The position numbers and the translations under genes were made by a program. A DNA stretch of 64,000 nt from Nocardia asteroides (lineage in GTDB: Bacteria; Actinomycetota; Actinomycetes; Mycobacteriales; Mycobacteriaceae), in NCBI RefSeq assembly GCF_021183625.1, contig NZ_CP089214.1, positions 6,758,001-6,822,000 on the forward strand, in the 5' to 3' direction. Each line of letters starts with the position of its first letter. The first letter of the stretch is position 1. The notes under the pieces were generated by a model that made no database searches, was not told the DNA's origin, and worked only from the letters and a program-made list of their open reading frames with translations. This document shows positions 8,506 through 16,772 of the stretch, piece after piece.

Positions 8506-9858
8506 TCAGCGCAGCGCGACCGCCCACTCCAGCGGCGACGACCCGTACTTCGGCGCGGGCCACGGGTACTCGGGGTACTCGGCGAAGGCGGGCCGCGCGG
8601 TGGTCGCGCCGCCGCCGGTGATGGTGAGTTCGGCGGCGGCCGGGGTGGCGGCCGGGTGCCGCGGGGTGCGGTCCGGCGCGGCGAGCAGCCAGGAGGCGGT
8701 GCGGGCCAGCGCGGCGCGCACCTCCCGGCCGGAGCCGTCGACGGTGCGCAGCGCGAGCGCGTCCAGCACGCCCGCCGCCAGCAGGTAGCCGGTGGCGTGG
8801 TCGAGCGCCTGCGCGGGCAGCGTGCCGGGCGCGACCTCGGCACCCTCCAGCACCGAGATTCCGGCCGCCGCCTGCACGATGGAGTCGAAGCCGCGGCGCT
8901 GCCCCCACGGGCCGCTCTCGCCCCACGCGCTCACCCTGGCGTGGATCAGCCCCGGCCGCACCGACGGGTCGATCCCGGCGAACTCCAGCGCGCCCGGCCG
9001 GTACCCGGTGACCAGCACGTCGGCCTCGGCGAGCAGCTCGTGGAAGCGGTCGAGGTCGGTGATCAGATCGAGCAGCGCGGAGCGCTTGCCCTGGCAGGTG
9101 TCGGCGAACTGCAGCGGGATCTCCGGCAGCTTCGGCGGGTCGAGGCGGAGCACGTCGGCGCCGAGCAGCGCCAGCGTCCTCGTCGCGACCGGGCCCGCGA
9201 TCACCCGGGTCAGATCGAGCACCCGCAGGCCGTGCAGCGGGCGCACCGGGTCGGTGCCGAGCCCGACCCGGTCACCGCCGATGTCGGTGCGGCGATCCAT
9301 GGCGACCAGCGGCCCGGTGGCGGCGGCGCGCCCCTGCTCGCTCTGCGCCCACTCCTCCTCGGTGCGCACCCGGACCACGATGGCGCCGTGCTCGGCGGCC
9401 CGGTCCTCCAGGTCGCTCGCCCGGTTCATGGCCAGGTGGGTGATGGCGAGGTCGGTGCTCGCGTCGGCGGGCAGCCCGAGCGCGGAGAGCAGCGCGGCCC
9501 GGTGGTGCGGGTAGTTCGCGTGCGTGCGGATCCAGCCGTCGAAGGTCGGGAAGAAGCCGGAGAGGTCGCCGAAGGCGCTCACCGGCTCGCCCGCCAGCCG
9601 CAGCACGTGATCGGAGGCGAAGGCGGTGCTCACCCGCGCCGGGTCCAGCGTGATCGGGGTGGCGGGCAGCCCGCGCACCGCGCGCAGGCGGTTGGCGGCG
9701 GCGGTCACGGCGGTCAGCGAGCCGGCGGCCAACGTCCAGACCGGTAGCGTCGCGGCGAGGTGGTTACCCGCCTGGACGGCGGCTGTGGCGCCGGAGGGTG
9801 CGATCCCGATCCCGGTCTCGTAGGCATGGACCAGCGGGTCGTGCGTGTTCACCGGCAC
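8506..9858 (-). CDS. CaiB/BaiF (class III) CoA transferase family protein
   Basis: Class III CoA-transferase. The conserved start of the family fold, LRVLDLTRVIAGPVATR...LGADVLRLD, occurs only about 200 residues in, preceded by an extra domain (PVNTHDPLVHAYETG onward) that is not part of a standard CaiB N-terminus. The usual region with the catalytic Asp is seen as ALDHATGYLLAAGVLDAL. I chose the GTG at 9858 because agagggggg lies just before it; an ATG 17 codons upstream is possible. CoA donor and acceptor are unknown. The 137 bases between this gene and the nucleoside hydrolase show no gene. Confidence 0.85.
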   Translation of the reverse strand: MPVNTHDPLVHAYETGIGIAPSGATAAVQAGNHLAATLPVWTLAAGSLTAVTAAANRLRAVRGLPATPITLDPARVSTAFASDHVLRLAGEPVSAFGDLSGFFPTFDGWIRTHANYPHHRAALLSALGLPADASTDLAITHLAMNRASDLEDRAAEHGAIVVRVRTEEEWAQSEQGRAAATGPLVAMDRRTDIGGDRVGLGTDPVRPLHGLRVLDLTRVIAGPVATRTLALLGADVLRLDPPKLPEIPLQFADTCQGKRSALLDLITDLDRFHELLAEADVLVTGYRPGALEFAGIDPSVRPGLIHARVSAWGESGPWGQRRGFDSIVQAAAGISVLEGAEVAPGTLPAQALDHATGYLLAAGVLDALALRTVDGSGREVRAALARTASWLLAAPDRTPRHPAATPAAAELTITGGGATTARPAFAEYPEYPWPAPKYGSSPLEWAVALR

Positions 9859-9993
9859 GGAACCCCCCTCTGCGACGTGCTCGTGACTCACGAGGGCCCA
9901 TCGTTCCACAGTGATCGGCGCCGTGTCGCGGTGGAGTGGGCCGTGTCTCGGCCGCGAACCCGGGTGGGCGGGAAAGGTTCATCCCGGCCCGGC

Positions 9994-10761
9994 TCAGCCC
10001 TCCGCGAGCGCCGCGATGTGCTTGAGGATGTCGGGGTAGCGCTGGGTGTGCGCGCCGCCGTCGAGCGCGATGTTCGAGCCGGTCATCCAGCCCGCCGCGG
10101 GCGAGGCGACGAAGGCGACGGCCGCCGCGATGTCCTCCGGGCTGCCCGCGCGGCCGAGCGGGGTGTTGGCCACGAAATCCTCGACCAGGCCGGGTACCAG
10201 CGCCGCGCCCTCGGTGAGCGGGGTCGGCACGAAACCGGGGGAGATGGCGTTCACCCGGATGCCGCGCGGCCCGAGCTCCAGCGCCGCCACCTCGGTGAGC
10301 ATGGCGACGCCCGCCTTGGCCGCGCAGTAGGCGCCCATGGCGACGCCCGGCTGGGTGGCGTTCAGCGAGGCGATGAGCACGATCGAGCCGCCCGGCCGCA
10401 GCGCGGGCGCCGCGTGCTTGACCACGAGGAAAGAGCCGGTCAGGCAGACGTCGACGGTGGCGCGCCAGTCCTCGGCGGACAGGTCGGTGAGCGCGCCGGG
10501 CCGGGAGATGCCCGCGCAGTCCACCACGGTGTCGATGCCGCCGTGCCGCTCGGAGACCGTCGTGATCAGCGCGCTGACACTCGCCTCGTCGGTGACCTCG
10601 ACCGGCAGCGCCTCGACGCCGAGCTCGGCCGCGTACTCCTTCGCGCCCTCCGCGTTGCGATCGGCGATCACCACGGTCTCGCCGTCGGCGTGCAGCCTGC
10701 GCACGGTGGCCAGCCCGATCCCGGACGCACCGCCGATCACGATGCTCACCCGCTGGGTCAT
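9994..10761 (-). CDS. SDR family NAD(P)-dependent oxidoreductase
   Basis: Classical short-chain dehydrogenase, 255 residues. The nucleotide-binding glycine motif GGASGIGLA is at residues 9-17, followed by the acidic residue in VVIADRN (suggesting NAD over NADP). The catalytic Ser lies in LIASLNA, Tyr/Lys in YCAAKAG, and the family PG motif in NAISPGFVPTPL. The ATG at 10761 starts directly with the beta strand expected for this fold. Substrate unknown. It diverges from a thioesterase gene, with an imperfect inverted repeat between them. Confidence 0.93.
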   Translation of the reverse strand: MTQRVSIVIGGASGIGLATVRRLHADGETVVIADRNAEGAKEYAAELGVEALPVEVTDEASVSALITTVSERHGGIDTVVDCAGISRPGALTDLSAEDWRATVDVCLTGSFLVVKHAAPALRPGGSIVLIASLNATQPGVAMGAYCAAKAGVAMLTEVAALELGPRGIRVNAISPGFVPTPLTEGAALVPGLVEDFVANTPLGRAGSPEDIAAAVAFVASPAAGWMTGSNIALDGGAHTQRYPDILKHIAALAEG

Positions 10762-10774
10762 GTCGTTCCCCGTT

Positions 10775-10798
10775 CTGTGTGGACGGTATTCCGCACAG
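10775..10798. promoter_or_regulatory. Imperfect inverted repeat in SDR/thioesterase divergent region
   Basis: CTGTGTGGA and TTCCGCACAG face each other across five bases with one mismatch. It lies 14 bases upstream of the SDR start and about 110 upstream of the thioesterase start. It looks like an operator, but there is no regulator gene adjacent and I have no match to a known site. Confidence 0.35.
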
Positions 10799-10906
10799 GT
10801 GTACAGCATGGGCCGGGCGGACGCGCCGCTAATCGGCTCGGGGGAACCCGGGACCCAGTCTCCGGCGGCGGCGAGGATGTCGGCGCGGTCGGGTAGCTTC
10901 ACCCCC

Positions 10907-11656
10907 GTGACCCTCGAGGCGACCGCGTGGCTGCGGATTCTGCGGGCAGAGCCGGCCGCGGCCCGCAACCTGCTGTGCTTTCCCCCGGGTGGCGGCTCCG
11001 CGTCCGCCTTCCGTGAGCTGGCCGGTGCGCTCGCGCCCGGCACGACGGTGGCCGCGGTGCAGTACCCCGGCAGGCAGGACCGCTTCGGCGAGCCGCAGGT
11101 GGAGAGCATCGCCGCCATGGCCGACGCCGTCGCCGGGGATCTGATCCGGCTGCCGATCGAGCCGGGCGTCGCGCTGTTCGGGCACAGCATGGGCGCCACC
11201 GTCGCCTTCGAGACCGCGCGCAGGCTGAGCGCCGCCGGGCGCGGGCCGACGGTGCTGTTCGTCTCCGGCAGACCCGACCCCCGCTACGTGGAGCCCGGCG
11301 CGCTGCACGAGGCCCCCGATTCGGCGCTGATCGCCGACCTGGAGCGGCTGGCCGACGACCCCGCCTCGGTCGCCGTGCTGCGCGCGGATCCCGGCCTGGC
11401 CGAGCTGGTGCTGCCCGCGGTGCGCGCCGACTACCGAGCCGTCGAGACCTACCGGTACGAGCCGGGCGAGCCGCTGCGCTGCCCGGTGTTCGCCCTGGTC
11501 TCCGACGCCGACCCGACCACGACCCCGGAGCAGGCCGACGGCTGGCGCGAGCACACCTCCGGGCCGTTCGAGCGGATCGTCTTCCCCGGCGGGCACTTCT
11601 ACCTGGATGCCGCGGTGACCGACGTGGCGGCCGCGATCTCCTCCCGGCTGCGCTGA
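10907..11656 (+). CDS. Type II thioesterase (alpha/beta hydrolase)
   Basis: Alpha/beta hydrolase of the GrsT/TesA type, 249 residues, which in characterised systems removes misprimed or stalled acyl groups from carrier proteins of NRPS or PKS lines. Typical marks: LLCFPPGGGSASAFRELA near the N-terminus, the nucleophile elbow FGHSMGA, a candidate acid in VSDADPTTTPEQ, and the His in FPGGHFYLD. The GTG at 10907 begins the recognisable protein. No NRPS or PKS gene lies in the window, so its partner is elsewhere or it acts on a primary-metabolism carrier protein. Confidence 0.85.
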   Translation: MTLEATAWLRILRAEPAAARNLLCFPPGGGSASAFRELAGALAPGTTVAAVQYPGRQDRFGEPQVESIAAMADAVAGDLIRLPIEPGVALFGHSMGATVAFETARRLSAAGRGPTVLFVSGRPDPRYVEPGALHEAPDSALIADLERLADDPASVAVLRADPGLAELVLPAVRADYRAVETYRYEPGEPLRCPVFALVSDADPTTTPEQADGWREHTSGPFERIVFPGGHFYLDAAVTDVAAAISSRLR

Positions 11657-11659
11657 TCG

Positions 11660-12397
11660 TCACCGCGGAATGAGCCAGATCGCCAGCCCGAATCCGCACA
11701 GCGCGATCACCCAGCGCAGCGGCCGCGCCGGCAGCACCTTCACCACCGCCGGGCCGCACCAGCCGCCCGCGAACGCGCCGACCGCCATCGCGGCCGCCGC
11801 TCCCCAGTGCACCGGCCCGAGCAGCGCGAAACCCAGCGCCGCCAGCAGATTCGCGATACCGAGCAGGTAGCTCTTCATGATGCTCGCACGCCAGATGTCG
11901 GAGGCGGTGGCGACCAGGACAAGCGCCAGGATCATCACCCCGGCTCCCGCACCGAAGTAGCCGCCGTAGATCGAGATCAACACGATGCCGATGGGGTAGG
12001 CGCGCGGGAACGTCCGGTCACCGGCCAGCTCGCGCAGCTTCGGTTGCAGCAGCAGGCTCAGCGAGGCCGCCACGATCAGGAACGGGACGGCGAGCTCGAA
12101 GGCGGCGGCCGGGGTGCAGAGCAGCAATCCGGCACCGATCGCGCCACCCACCGCCGCGCAGATCGCGTACCGGATCAAAGTGCGCTTGTCCTCCTGCAGC
12201 GCCGAGCCGGAGTTGGCCGTCGAGCCGAGTCCTACAGCGACCATGGCGACGGTATTGGTGACGTTGGCGGCGACGGGCGGGAGCCCCGCGGCGAGCAGCG
12301 CGGGGTAGGAGACCAGCGAGGCGATGCCGGTGACGTAGCCGATCAGTCCGGCGAAGAACCCGGCGACCACCACCAGCCCGATGGTGAGCAGACTCAA
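11660..12397 (-). CDS. TauE/SafE-family anion (sulfite) exporter-like membrane protein
   Basis: Integral membrane protein with about eight hydrophobic segments and two repeated halves, each opening with an internal motif (FFAGLIGYVTGIASLVSYPALL and IYGGYFGAGAGVMI), as in TauE/SafE (PF01925). Members move sulfite, sulfoacetate or other organosulfur anions. The start is uncertain: a TTG at 12397 begins right before the first membrane helix; the frame is open back to a GTG at 12472. It follows the DUF2784 gene closely on the same strand. A link to the alkylsulfatase and sulfonate importer elsewhere in the window is possible but unproven. Confidence 0.82.
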   Translation of the reverse strand: MSLLTIGLVVVAGFFAGLIGYVTGIASLVSYPALLAAGLPPVAANVTNTVAMVAVGLGSTANSGSALQEDKRTLIRYAICAAVGGAIGAGLLLCTPAAAFELAVPFLIVAASLSLLLQPKLRELAGDRTFPRAYPIGIVLISIYGGYFGAGAGVMILALVLVATASDIWRASIMKSYLLGIANLLAALGFALLGPVHWGAAAAMAVGAFAGGWCGPAVVKVLPARPLRWVIALCGFGLAIWLIPR

Positions 12398-12486
12398 CGG
12401 GTCCGTCCCGGGCGCAGGATCATGGCGGGAGCCTATCGACGGGCGTCCCGGTATCCGGACCGCCCGGTCCACCGATGTGGACTACG

Positions 12487-12861
12487 TCACGCGGCGGCCA
12501 TCGGCGTTACGCGCCTGCGCAGCACCACCACCCCGGCCCACGAGCCGAGCACCAGCGTCGCCGCGCCGACCTGGACCAGCGTGAGCGCGCTCTCCGGATA
12601 CAGCACCCCGGTCAGGTAGTGCGCGATGAACCCGCTGTCCGGCAGCGGAGCCTCCCCGCCGCGCTCCCTCGCCCAGCTCTCCAGTGCGGTCAGCGGGCAG
12701 TCGTAGCCGATCAGAATCCCGCCGAACCCCCACCCGACCGCCGCGATGTGCAGCCAGATCGTGCGCGGCCGGCGCCAAGCGAGGAATCCGCCGGCCACGA
12801 CGTACGCCACGAAGGCGTAGTGCGCGACCATCGTGCCGTCGGCGAGCAGGCGAAACAGCAT
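12487..12861 (-). CDS. DUF2784 family membrane protein
   Basis: Small integral membrane protein, 124 residues, with four predicted hydrophobic segments. Family features visible are the aromatic start MLFRLLADGTMVAHYAF, the WLHI helix and YDCPLTALESWAR, the conserved acidic/Cys motif of DUF2784. Function unknown. It is likely co-transcribed with the downstream TauE/SafE gene. Confidence 0.85.
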   Translation of the reverse strand: MLFRLLADGTMVAHYAFVAYVVAGGFLAWRRPRTIWLHIAAVGWGFGGILIGYDCPLTALESWARERGGEAPLPDSGFIAHYLTGVLYPESALTLVQVGAATLVLGSWAGVVVLRRRVTPMAAA

Positions 12862-12933
12862 GAAACGAGCCTACGCGCGGCCCTCCCGTGTGCCATGAGC
12901 ATTTCTACGTGTTCGATCGCGCGGGTTCGCGCC

Positions 12934-13890
12934 TCATCGAGAGGTACGCGAGCCGACAGTGTGCACGATGACCACCTGCGGATCCCAGGGCACCAGATCG
13001 ATGACGGCGCGGCGCAGTGCGGCGGTGTCGGGCAACTGCTGAGGTCCGAGGACGGAGATGGTGGCGGTGTGGCCGTCGACGGTGACGCCGGTGACCTGGG
13101 CGCCGTCGGTGTCGTCGAGCCACACGTCGGCCGCGTCGGCGATCTGCCCCGCCCACAGCGTGGAGAGCGAGTTGAGCACCAGCGGGATCGCGACCACGAG
13201 CAGCGTCGCGGCCAGCACCAGGTAGGCGCGCCCGCGCCCGGCCTCGGTTCGTTCCGCGTATCCGGCCAGCACCAGCACCCCGGTGCTGGTGACGACCAGG
13301 GCGAGCACGTTCGAGGCGAACAGCACGAACGCCCCCAGCGCGAGACCGGGCGCGTCGGAGCCGAGGCACACCCCGACCACGCCGAGCGGGGGCACCAGTG
13401 AGATCGCGATCGCCACCCCGGGCAGCACGTCCCCGACATCGCGGCGGGTGATCGCGACCGCCCCGACCAGGCCGGTGGCCAGCGCGGCGGTGAGGTCCAT
13501 CAGCTTGGGTGAGGTCCGGCCGAGCACCTGGGAATTGGCCAGCACGTCCACCGGATTCGGCAGCACCTGCGCGAAGAGGAACCCGAGCGTCACCACCACC
13601 GCGACGCCCGCGGTCACCAGGATCAGGCTGCGCCGGATCAGCGCACCGCTGCCGGTGGCGATGCCGAGCCCGATGCCGAGGATCGGCACCGACAGCGGCG
13701 CCACGATCATCGCGCCGATCACGGTGGCGGTGGAGTCCCCGGCGACTCCGGAGACCGCGATGACCCCGGAGAGCGTGAGCATGATCCAGAAGGCCGAGCG
13801 TTTCGCCCGCCGATCGCCGACCGACAGATCCAGCCGGTCGAACAGCTCTTCGGTCGAGCGGCGCTGGCCGGCGGGCACGAGATGCTGCAT
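12934..13890 (-). CDS. DUF389 family (TIGR00341-like) membrane protein
   Basis: Integral membrane protein of 318 residues with six or more hydrophobic segments and the DUF389 signature (VIGAMIVAPLSVPILGIGLGIATG, then AIAISLVPPLGVVGV). The last 80 residues are soluble and have a small alpha/beta look. Members are of unknown function; some are clustered with transport or stress genes. It diverges from the alkylsulfatase gene with a perfect palindrome in the shared upstream region, suggesting joint control. Confidence 0.87.
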   Translation of the reverse strand: MQHLVPAGQRRSTEELFDRLDLSVGDRRAKRSAFWIMLTLSGVIAVSGVAGDSTATVIGAMIVAPLSVPILGIGLGIATGSGALIRRSLILVTAGVAVVVTLGFLFAQVLPNPVDVLANSQVLGRTSPKLMDLTAALATGLVGAVAITRRDVGDVLPGVAIAISLVPPLGVVGVCLGSDAPGLALGAFVLFASNVLALVVTSTGVLVLAGYAERTEAGRGRAYLVLAATLLVVAIPLVLNSLSTLWAGQIADAADVWLDDTDGAQVTGVTVDGHTATISVLGPQQLPDTAALRRAVIDLVPWDPQVVIVHTVGSRTSR

Positions 13891-13948
13891 GGCGGAGCGT
13901 CCTTTCGGGCGGCAGGGTCACACCGTAAGCCAGGGGACAGCCGTCCGA

Positions 13949-13969
13949 TATCACCCGATTCGGGTGATA
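13949..13969. promoter_or_regulatory. Perfect 21-bp palindrome between DUF389 gene and alkylsulfatase gene
   Basis: TATCACCCGA, one central base, then TCGGGTGATA: both arms match exactly over ten bases. It sits 59 bases before the DUF389 start and 70 before the alkylsulfatase start, where a repressor of both would bind. The regulator is not in the immediate neighbourhood. A transcription terminator is unlikely because the site lies upstream of two divergent genes. Confidence 0.65.
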
Positions 13970-14038
13970 CCCGAGCCCCCGGCGGGCCGATAGCGTCGGG
14001 CCGCCGGGCGCGCGACACCCGATCTCACGGAGGCAGCC

Positions 14039-15862
14039 ATGACCGAGCAGTTGGACTTCGAGGACACCACCGATTTCGACAACGCCACCCGCGGCTACCT
14101 GGGCGCGCTGGAACCCGCGGTGATCACCACCGCCGACGGCCGCCCGGTCTGGGACGGCACCGCCTACGACTTCCTCACCGGCGCCTGCCCGGACACCGCG
14201 AACCCGAGCCTGTGGCGGCAGGGACAGCTGTGCAATCTGCAGGGGCTGTACGAGGTCTGCGATGGCATCTACCAGGTCCGCAACCTCGACCTGTCGAACA
14301 TGACCCTGGTCGAGGGCGAGCGCGGGGTGATCGTCATCGACCCGCTCATCTCCGCCGAGACCGCCGCCGCCGCGCTCGCGCTCTACCGCCGCCACCGCGG
14401 CGATCGCCCGGTGACCGGGCTGATCTACACGCATTCCCACGTCGACCACTTCGGCGGCGCCCGCGGCGTGCTGCCCGCCGACGCCGAGCCGGTGCCGGTT
14501 CTGGCCCCGGCCGGATTCCTCGAGCACGCCGTCAGTGAGAACGTCTACGCCGGGAACGCCATGACCCGGCGCGCGCTGTTCATGTACGGCACCGGGCTCG
14601 AGCGCGGCCCGGCCGGGCAGCTCGGCTGCGGGCTCGGCATGACCACCTCCACCGGCAGCATCTCGCTCATCCCACCGACCGTGGACATCACCGCCACCGG
14701 GCAGACCGAGACCGTGGACGGGGTGCGCATCGTCTTCCAGCTCACCCCGGGCACCGAGGCCCCGGCCGAGATGAACTTCCTGTTCCCGGAGCGGCGCGCG
14801 CTGTGCATGGCCGAGAACGCCACCCACAACATGCACAACGTGCTCACCCTGCGCGGCGCGCTGGTGCGCGACAGCCGCGTCTGGGCCCGCTACCTCGACG
14901 AAGCCGTCGCCCTCTTCGGCGAGCAGGCCGACGTCGCCTTCGCCTCGCACCATTGGCCGACCTGGGGCGCGGAGAACTGGACCGGCTGGCTCACCGGCCA
15001 GCGCGACATGTACGCCTACCTGCACGACCAGACCCTGCGGCTGCTCAACCGGGGCCTGACCGGCACGGAGATCGCCGAGGAGCTGCGCCTCCCGCCCGCC
15101 CTGGAACGGCTGTGGGCCAACCGCGGCTACTACGGCTCGCTCTCGCACAACGTCAAAGCCATCTACCAGCGCTACATGGGCTGGTTCGACGGCAACCCCG
15201 CGCACCTGTGGGAGCACCCCCCGGTCGAGACCGCCCGCCGCTACGTCGCCGACTACGGCGGGATCGACGCGCTCGTGGCCAAGGGCCGCGAGTACGCCGA
15301 GCACGGCGACCCGCGGTTCGCCGCGACCCTGCTCAACCACGCGGTCTTCGCCGAGCCCGGCCACGACGGCGCCCGCGACGCGCTGGCCGAGGTCTACGAG
15401 CGGCTCGGCTACGGCGCCGAGAACGGCACCTGGCGCAACTTCTTCCTGGTCGGGGCCCGCGAACTCCGCAACGGCGTCACCGACCTGGACATCGACACCG
15501 CCGACCCGCAGATGATGCTCGCGCTGCCGATCGACATGCTCATCGACGCGATGGCCGTCCGAGTCGACGGGCTCCGCGCCGCCGACACCGACTTCACCAT
15601 GGACTGGCGCCTCACCGACCTGGACCGCACGGTCCGGCTGACCCTCTCCCGCGGGGCACTGACCCAGCGCACCGACACACCGGAGGCGCCGCTGCACGGC
15701 AAGGCCGAGGTAACCCTGACCCTCACCAAACCCCAGCTGCTCGCCGCGCTCGGCGGTGCCGGTCTCGACGGGGTCGAGGTCGACGGCGACCCGCAGGTGC
15801 TCACCACCCTCGCCGGGCTGCTCGACACCCCCGACCCCCGGTTCCCCATCGTGACCCCGTAG
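14039..15862 (+). CDS. Alkyl/aryl-sulfatase, metallo-beta-lactamase fold (SdsA1/BDS1 type)
   Basis: Zinc-dependent alkylsulfatase that hydrolyses primary or secondary alkyl sulfates such as detergents to alcohol and sulfate. The 607-residue protein has the metal motif THSHVDHFGG (HxHxDH) near residue 130, additional ligands in MAENATHNMHN and ASHHWPTWG, then the helical dimerisation domain (FAATLLNHAVFAEPGH onward) and a C-terminal SCP2-like domain (DLDRTVRLTLSRGALT). No clear export signal is seen. An ATG with an ggagg-like sequence (cggaggcagcc) sets the start. It likely supplies sulfate or carbon from sulfate esters. Confidence 0.92.
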   Translation: MTEQLDFEDTTDFDNATRGYLGALEPAVITTADGRPVWDGTAYDFLTGACPDTANPSLWRQGQLCNLQGLYEVCDGIYQVRNLDLSNMTLVEGERGVIVIDPLISAETAAAALALYRRHRGDRPVTGLIYTHSHVDHFGGARGVLPADAEPVPVLAPAGFLEHAVSENVYAGNAMTRRALFMYGTGLERGPAGQLGCGLGMTTSTGSISLIPPTVDITATGQTETVDGVRIVFQLTPGTEAPAEMNFLFPERRALCMAENATHNMHNVLTLRGALVRDSRVWARYLDEAVALFGEQADVAFASHHWPTWGAENWTGWLTGQRDMYAYLHDQTLRLLNRGLTGTEIAEELRLPPALERLWANRGYYGSLSHNVKAIYQRYMGWFDGNPAHLWEHPPVETARRYVADYGGIDALVAKGREYAEHGDPRFAATLLNHAVFAEPGHDGARDALAEVYERLGYGAENGTWRNFFLVGARELRNGVTDLDIDTADPQMMLALPIDMLIDAMAVRVDGLRAADTDFTMDWRLTDLDRTVRLTLSRGALTQRTDTPEAPLHGKAEVTLTLTKPQLLAALGGAGLDGVEVDGDPQVLTTLAGLLDTPDPRFPIVTP

Positions 15863-15887
15863 GCCGCCGTTGTCCTGGTCGGCAGGG

Positions 15888-16772
15888 TCAGGGCATGGCT
15901 TCCCAGCCGCGCCACGGGCGCGGGCCGCGACGGCCGCGCAGCGAGTCCACGCGCAGCTGAGCTTGGCGAGCTCGCCCGCTGTCCCGTCCCGCGGCCTGCA
16001 CCGCCATGCAGGTCATGCGCATCTCCCGAATATCCCGGAGCAGCGGGAACCCGGGCCAGGTCTCGACATCGTGACCGTACGCCTGCGCGAAGCCCGCGTA
16101 CTGCTGCCGGCTGATCCAGCCGAACGAACTGCGCTTGATGGCGGTGGAGGTCAGGTCCCACTCCGGGGGGCCGACGGACGCGCGTTCCAGATCGAGGAAC
16201 AGCGTGGTGCCGTCCGTGGTCGTGACGACATTGCCGTCCCATGCGTCGCCGTGTATCGGCCCCCACGGCATTCCGCCCGTTCGCTCGGCCCACCGTTCTC
16301 GTAGTTCCGCGAGGTGGCGGCGAAGCCACCGACGGTCCGCGGGACTCGTCGCGGCCGCGGCGTCGATTCGCTGATCGAGCCGGACGAACGGGTCTATGTC
16401 GGGCAAGAACTCCGCCGGTTCGAGTCGGTGCAGCGTACGTAAGGCGCGGGCGATCTCGGGAGCGGTCGCACCGTGATGTTCGGGTAGCTCTTTCCAGAAG
16501 CTCACCGGGTGATCGCGCTGTATGACGAAAGTGGTTGCGAGATCGGCCGGTTCGACAGCCGGGACTCCGGATCGACGCAGCCAGTCGGCGATCAGGAGTT
16601 CGCGTTCCGCGGCGGCTTCCTGGCCGGGTTTCGCGACGCGGACAACGATCGCGGCGGACGGCACCCGATAGATCGCGTTCTCCGCGACCTTGATCGGCTC
16701 GAGGTCGGAGGCGTTCAACCCCACGGCCGAGCACGCGGCTCGGGCGACGGCTTCGAGGTCTTCATTATTCAT
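15888..16772 (-). CDS. Aminoglycoside phosphotransferase-like (APH/HSK2 fold) kinase
   Basis: Protein-kinase-like phosphotransferase, 294 residues. The catalytic loop is GPIHGDAWDGNV (residues about 190-202; Asp base) and the metal-binding Asp is in LFLDLERA. The N-lobe has VVRVAKPG with a candidate ATP-contact Lys. Substrate is unknown; this branch includes small-molecule, sugar and antibiotic kinases, so resistance should not be assumed. Its ATG overlaps the stop of the upstream XRE regulator (ATGA), tying it to the radical SAM locus next door. Confidence 0.83.
   Translation of the reverse strand: MNNEDLEAVARAACSAVGLNASDLEPIKVAENAIYRVPSAAIVVRVAKPGQEAAAERELLIADWLRRSGVPAVEPADLATTFVIQRDHPVSFWKELPEHHGATAPEIARALRTLHRLEPAEFLPDIDPFVRLDQRIDAAAATSPADRRWLRRHLAELRERWAERTGGMPWGPIHGDAWDGNVVTTTDGTTLFLDLERASVGPPEWDLTSTAIKRSSFGWISRQQYAGFAQAYGHDVETWPGFPLLRDIREMRMTCMAVQAAGRDSGRARQAQLRVDSLRGRRGPRPWRGWEAMP

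Noticed and set aside
12905..15697. 930-codon minus-strand open frame across DUF389 and alkylsulfatase genes
   Set aside because: Runs opposite to a clear metallo-beta-lactamase gene and through another gene in a wrong frame; codon bias artefact.
15888..16772. Aminoglycoside resistance gene
   Set aside because: The fold is that of the phosphotransferase superfamily, but this branch contains many non-resistance kinases and the context is an XRE/rSAM locus.
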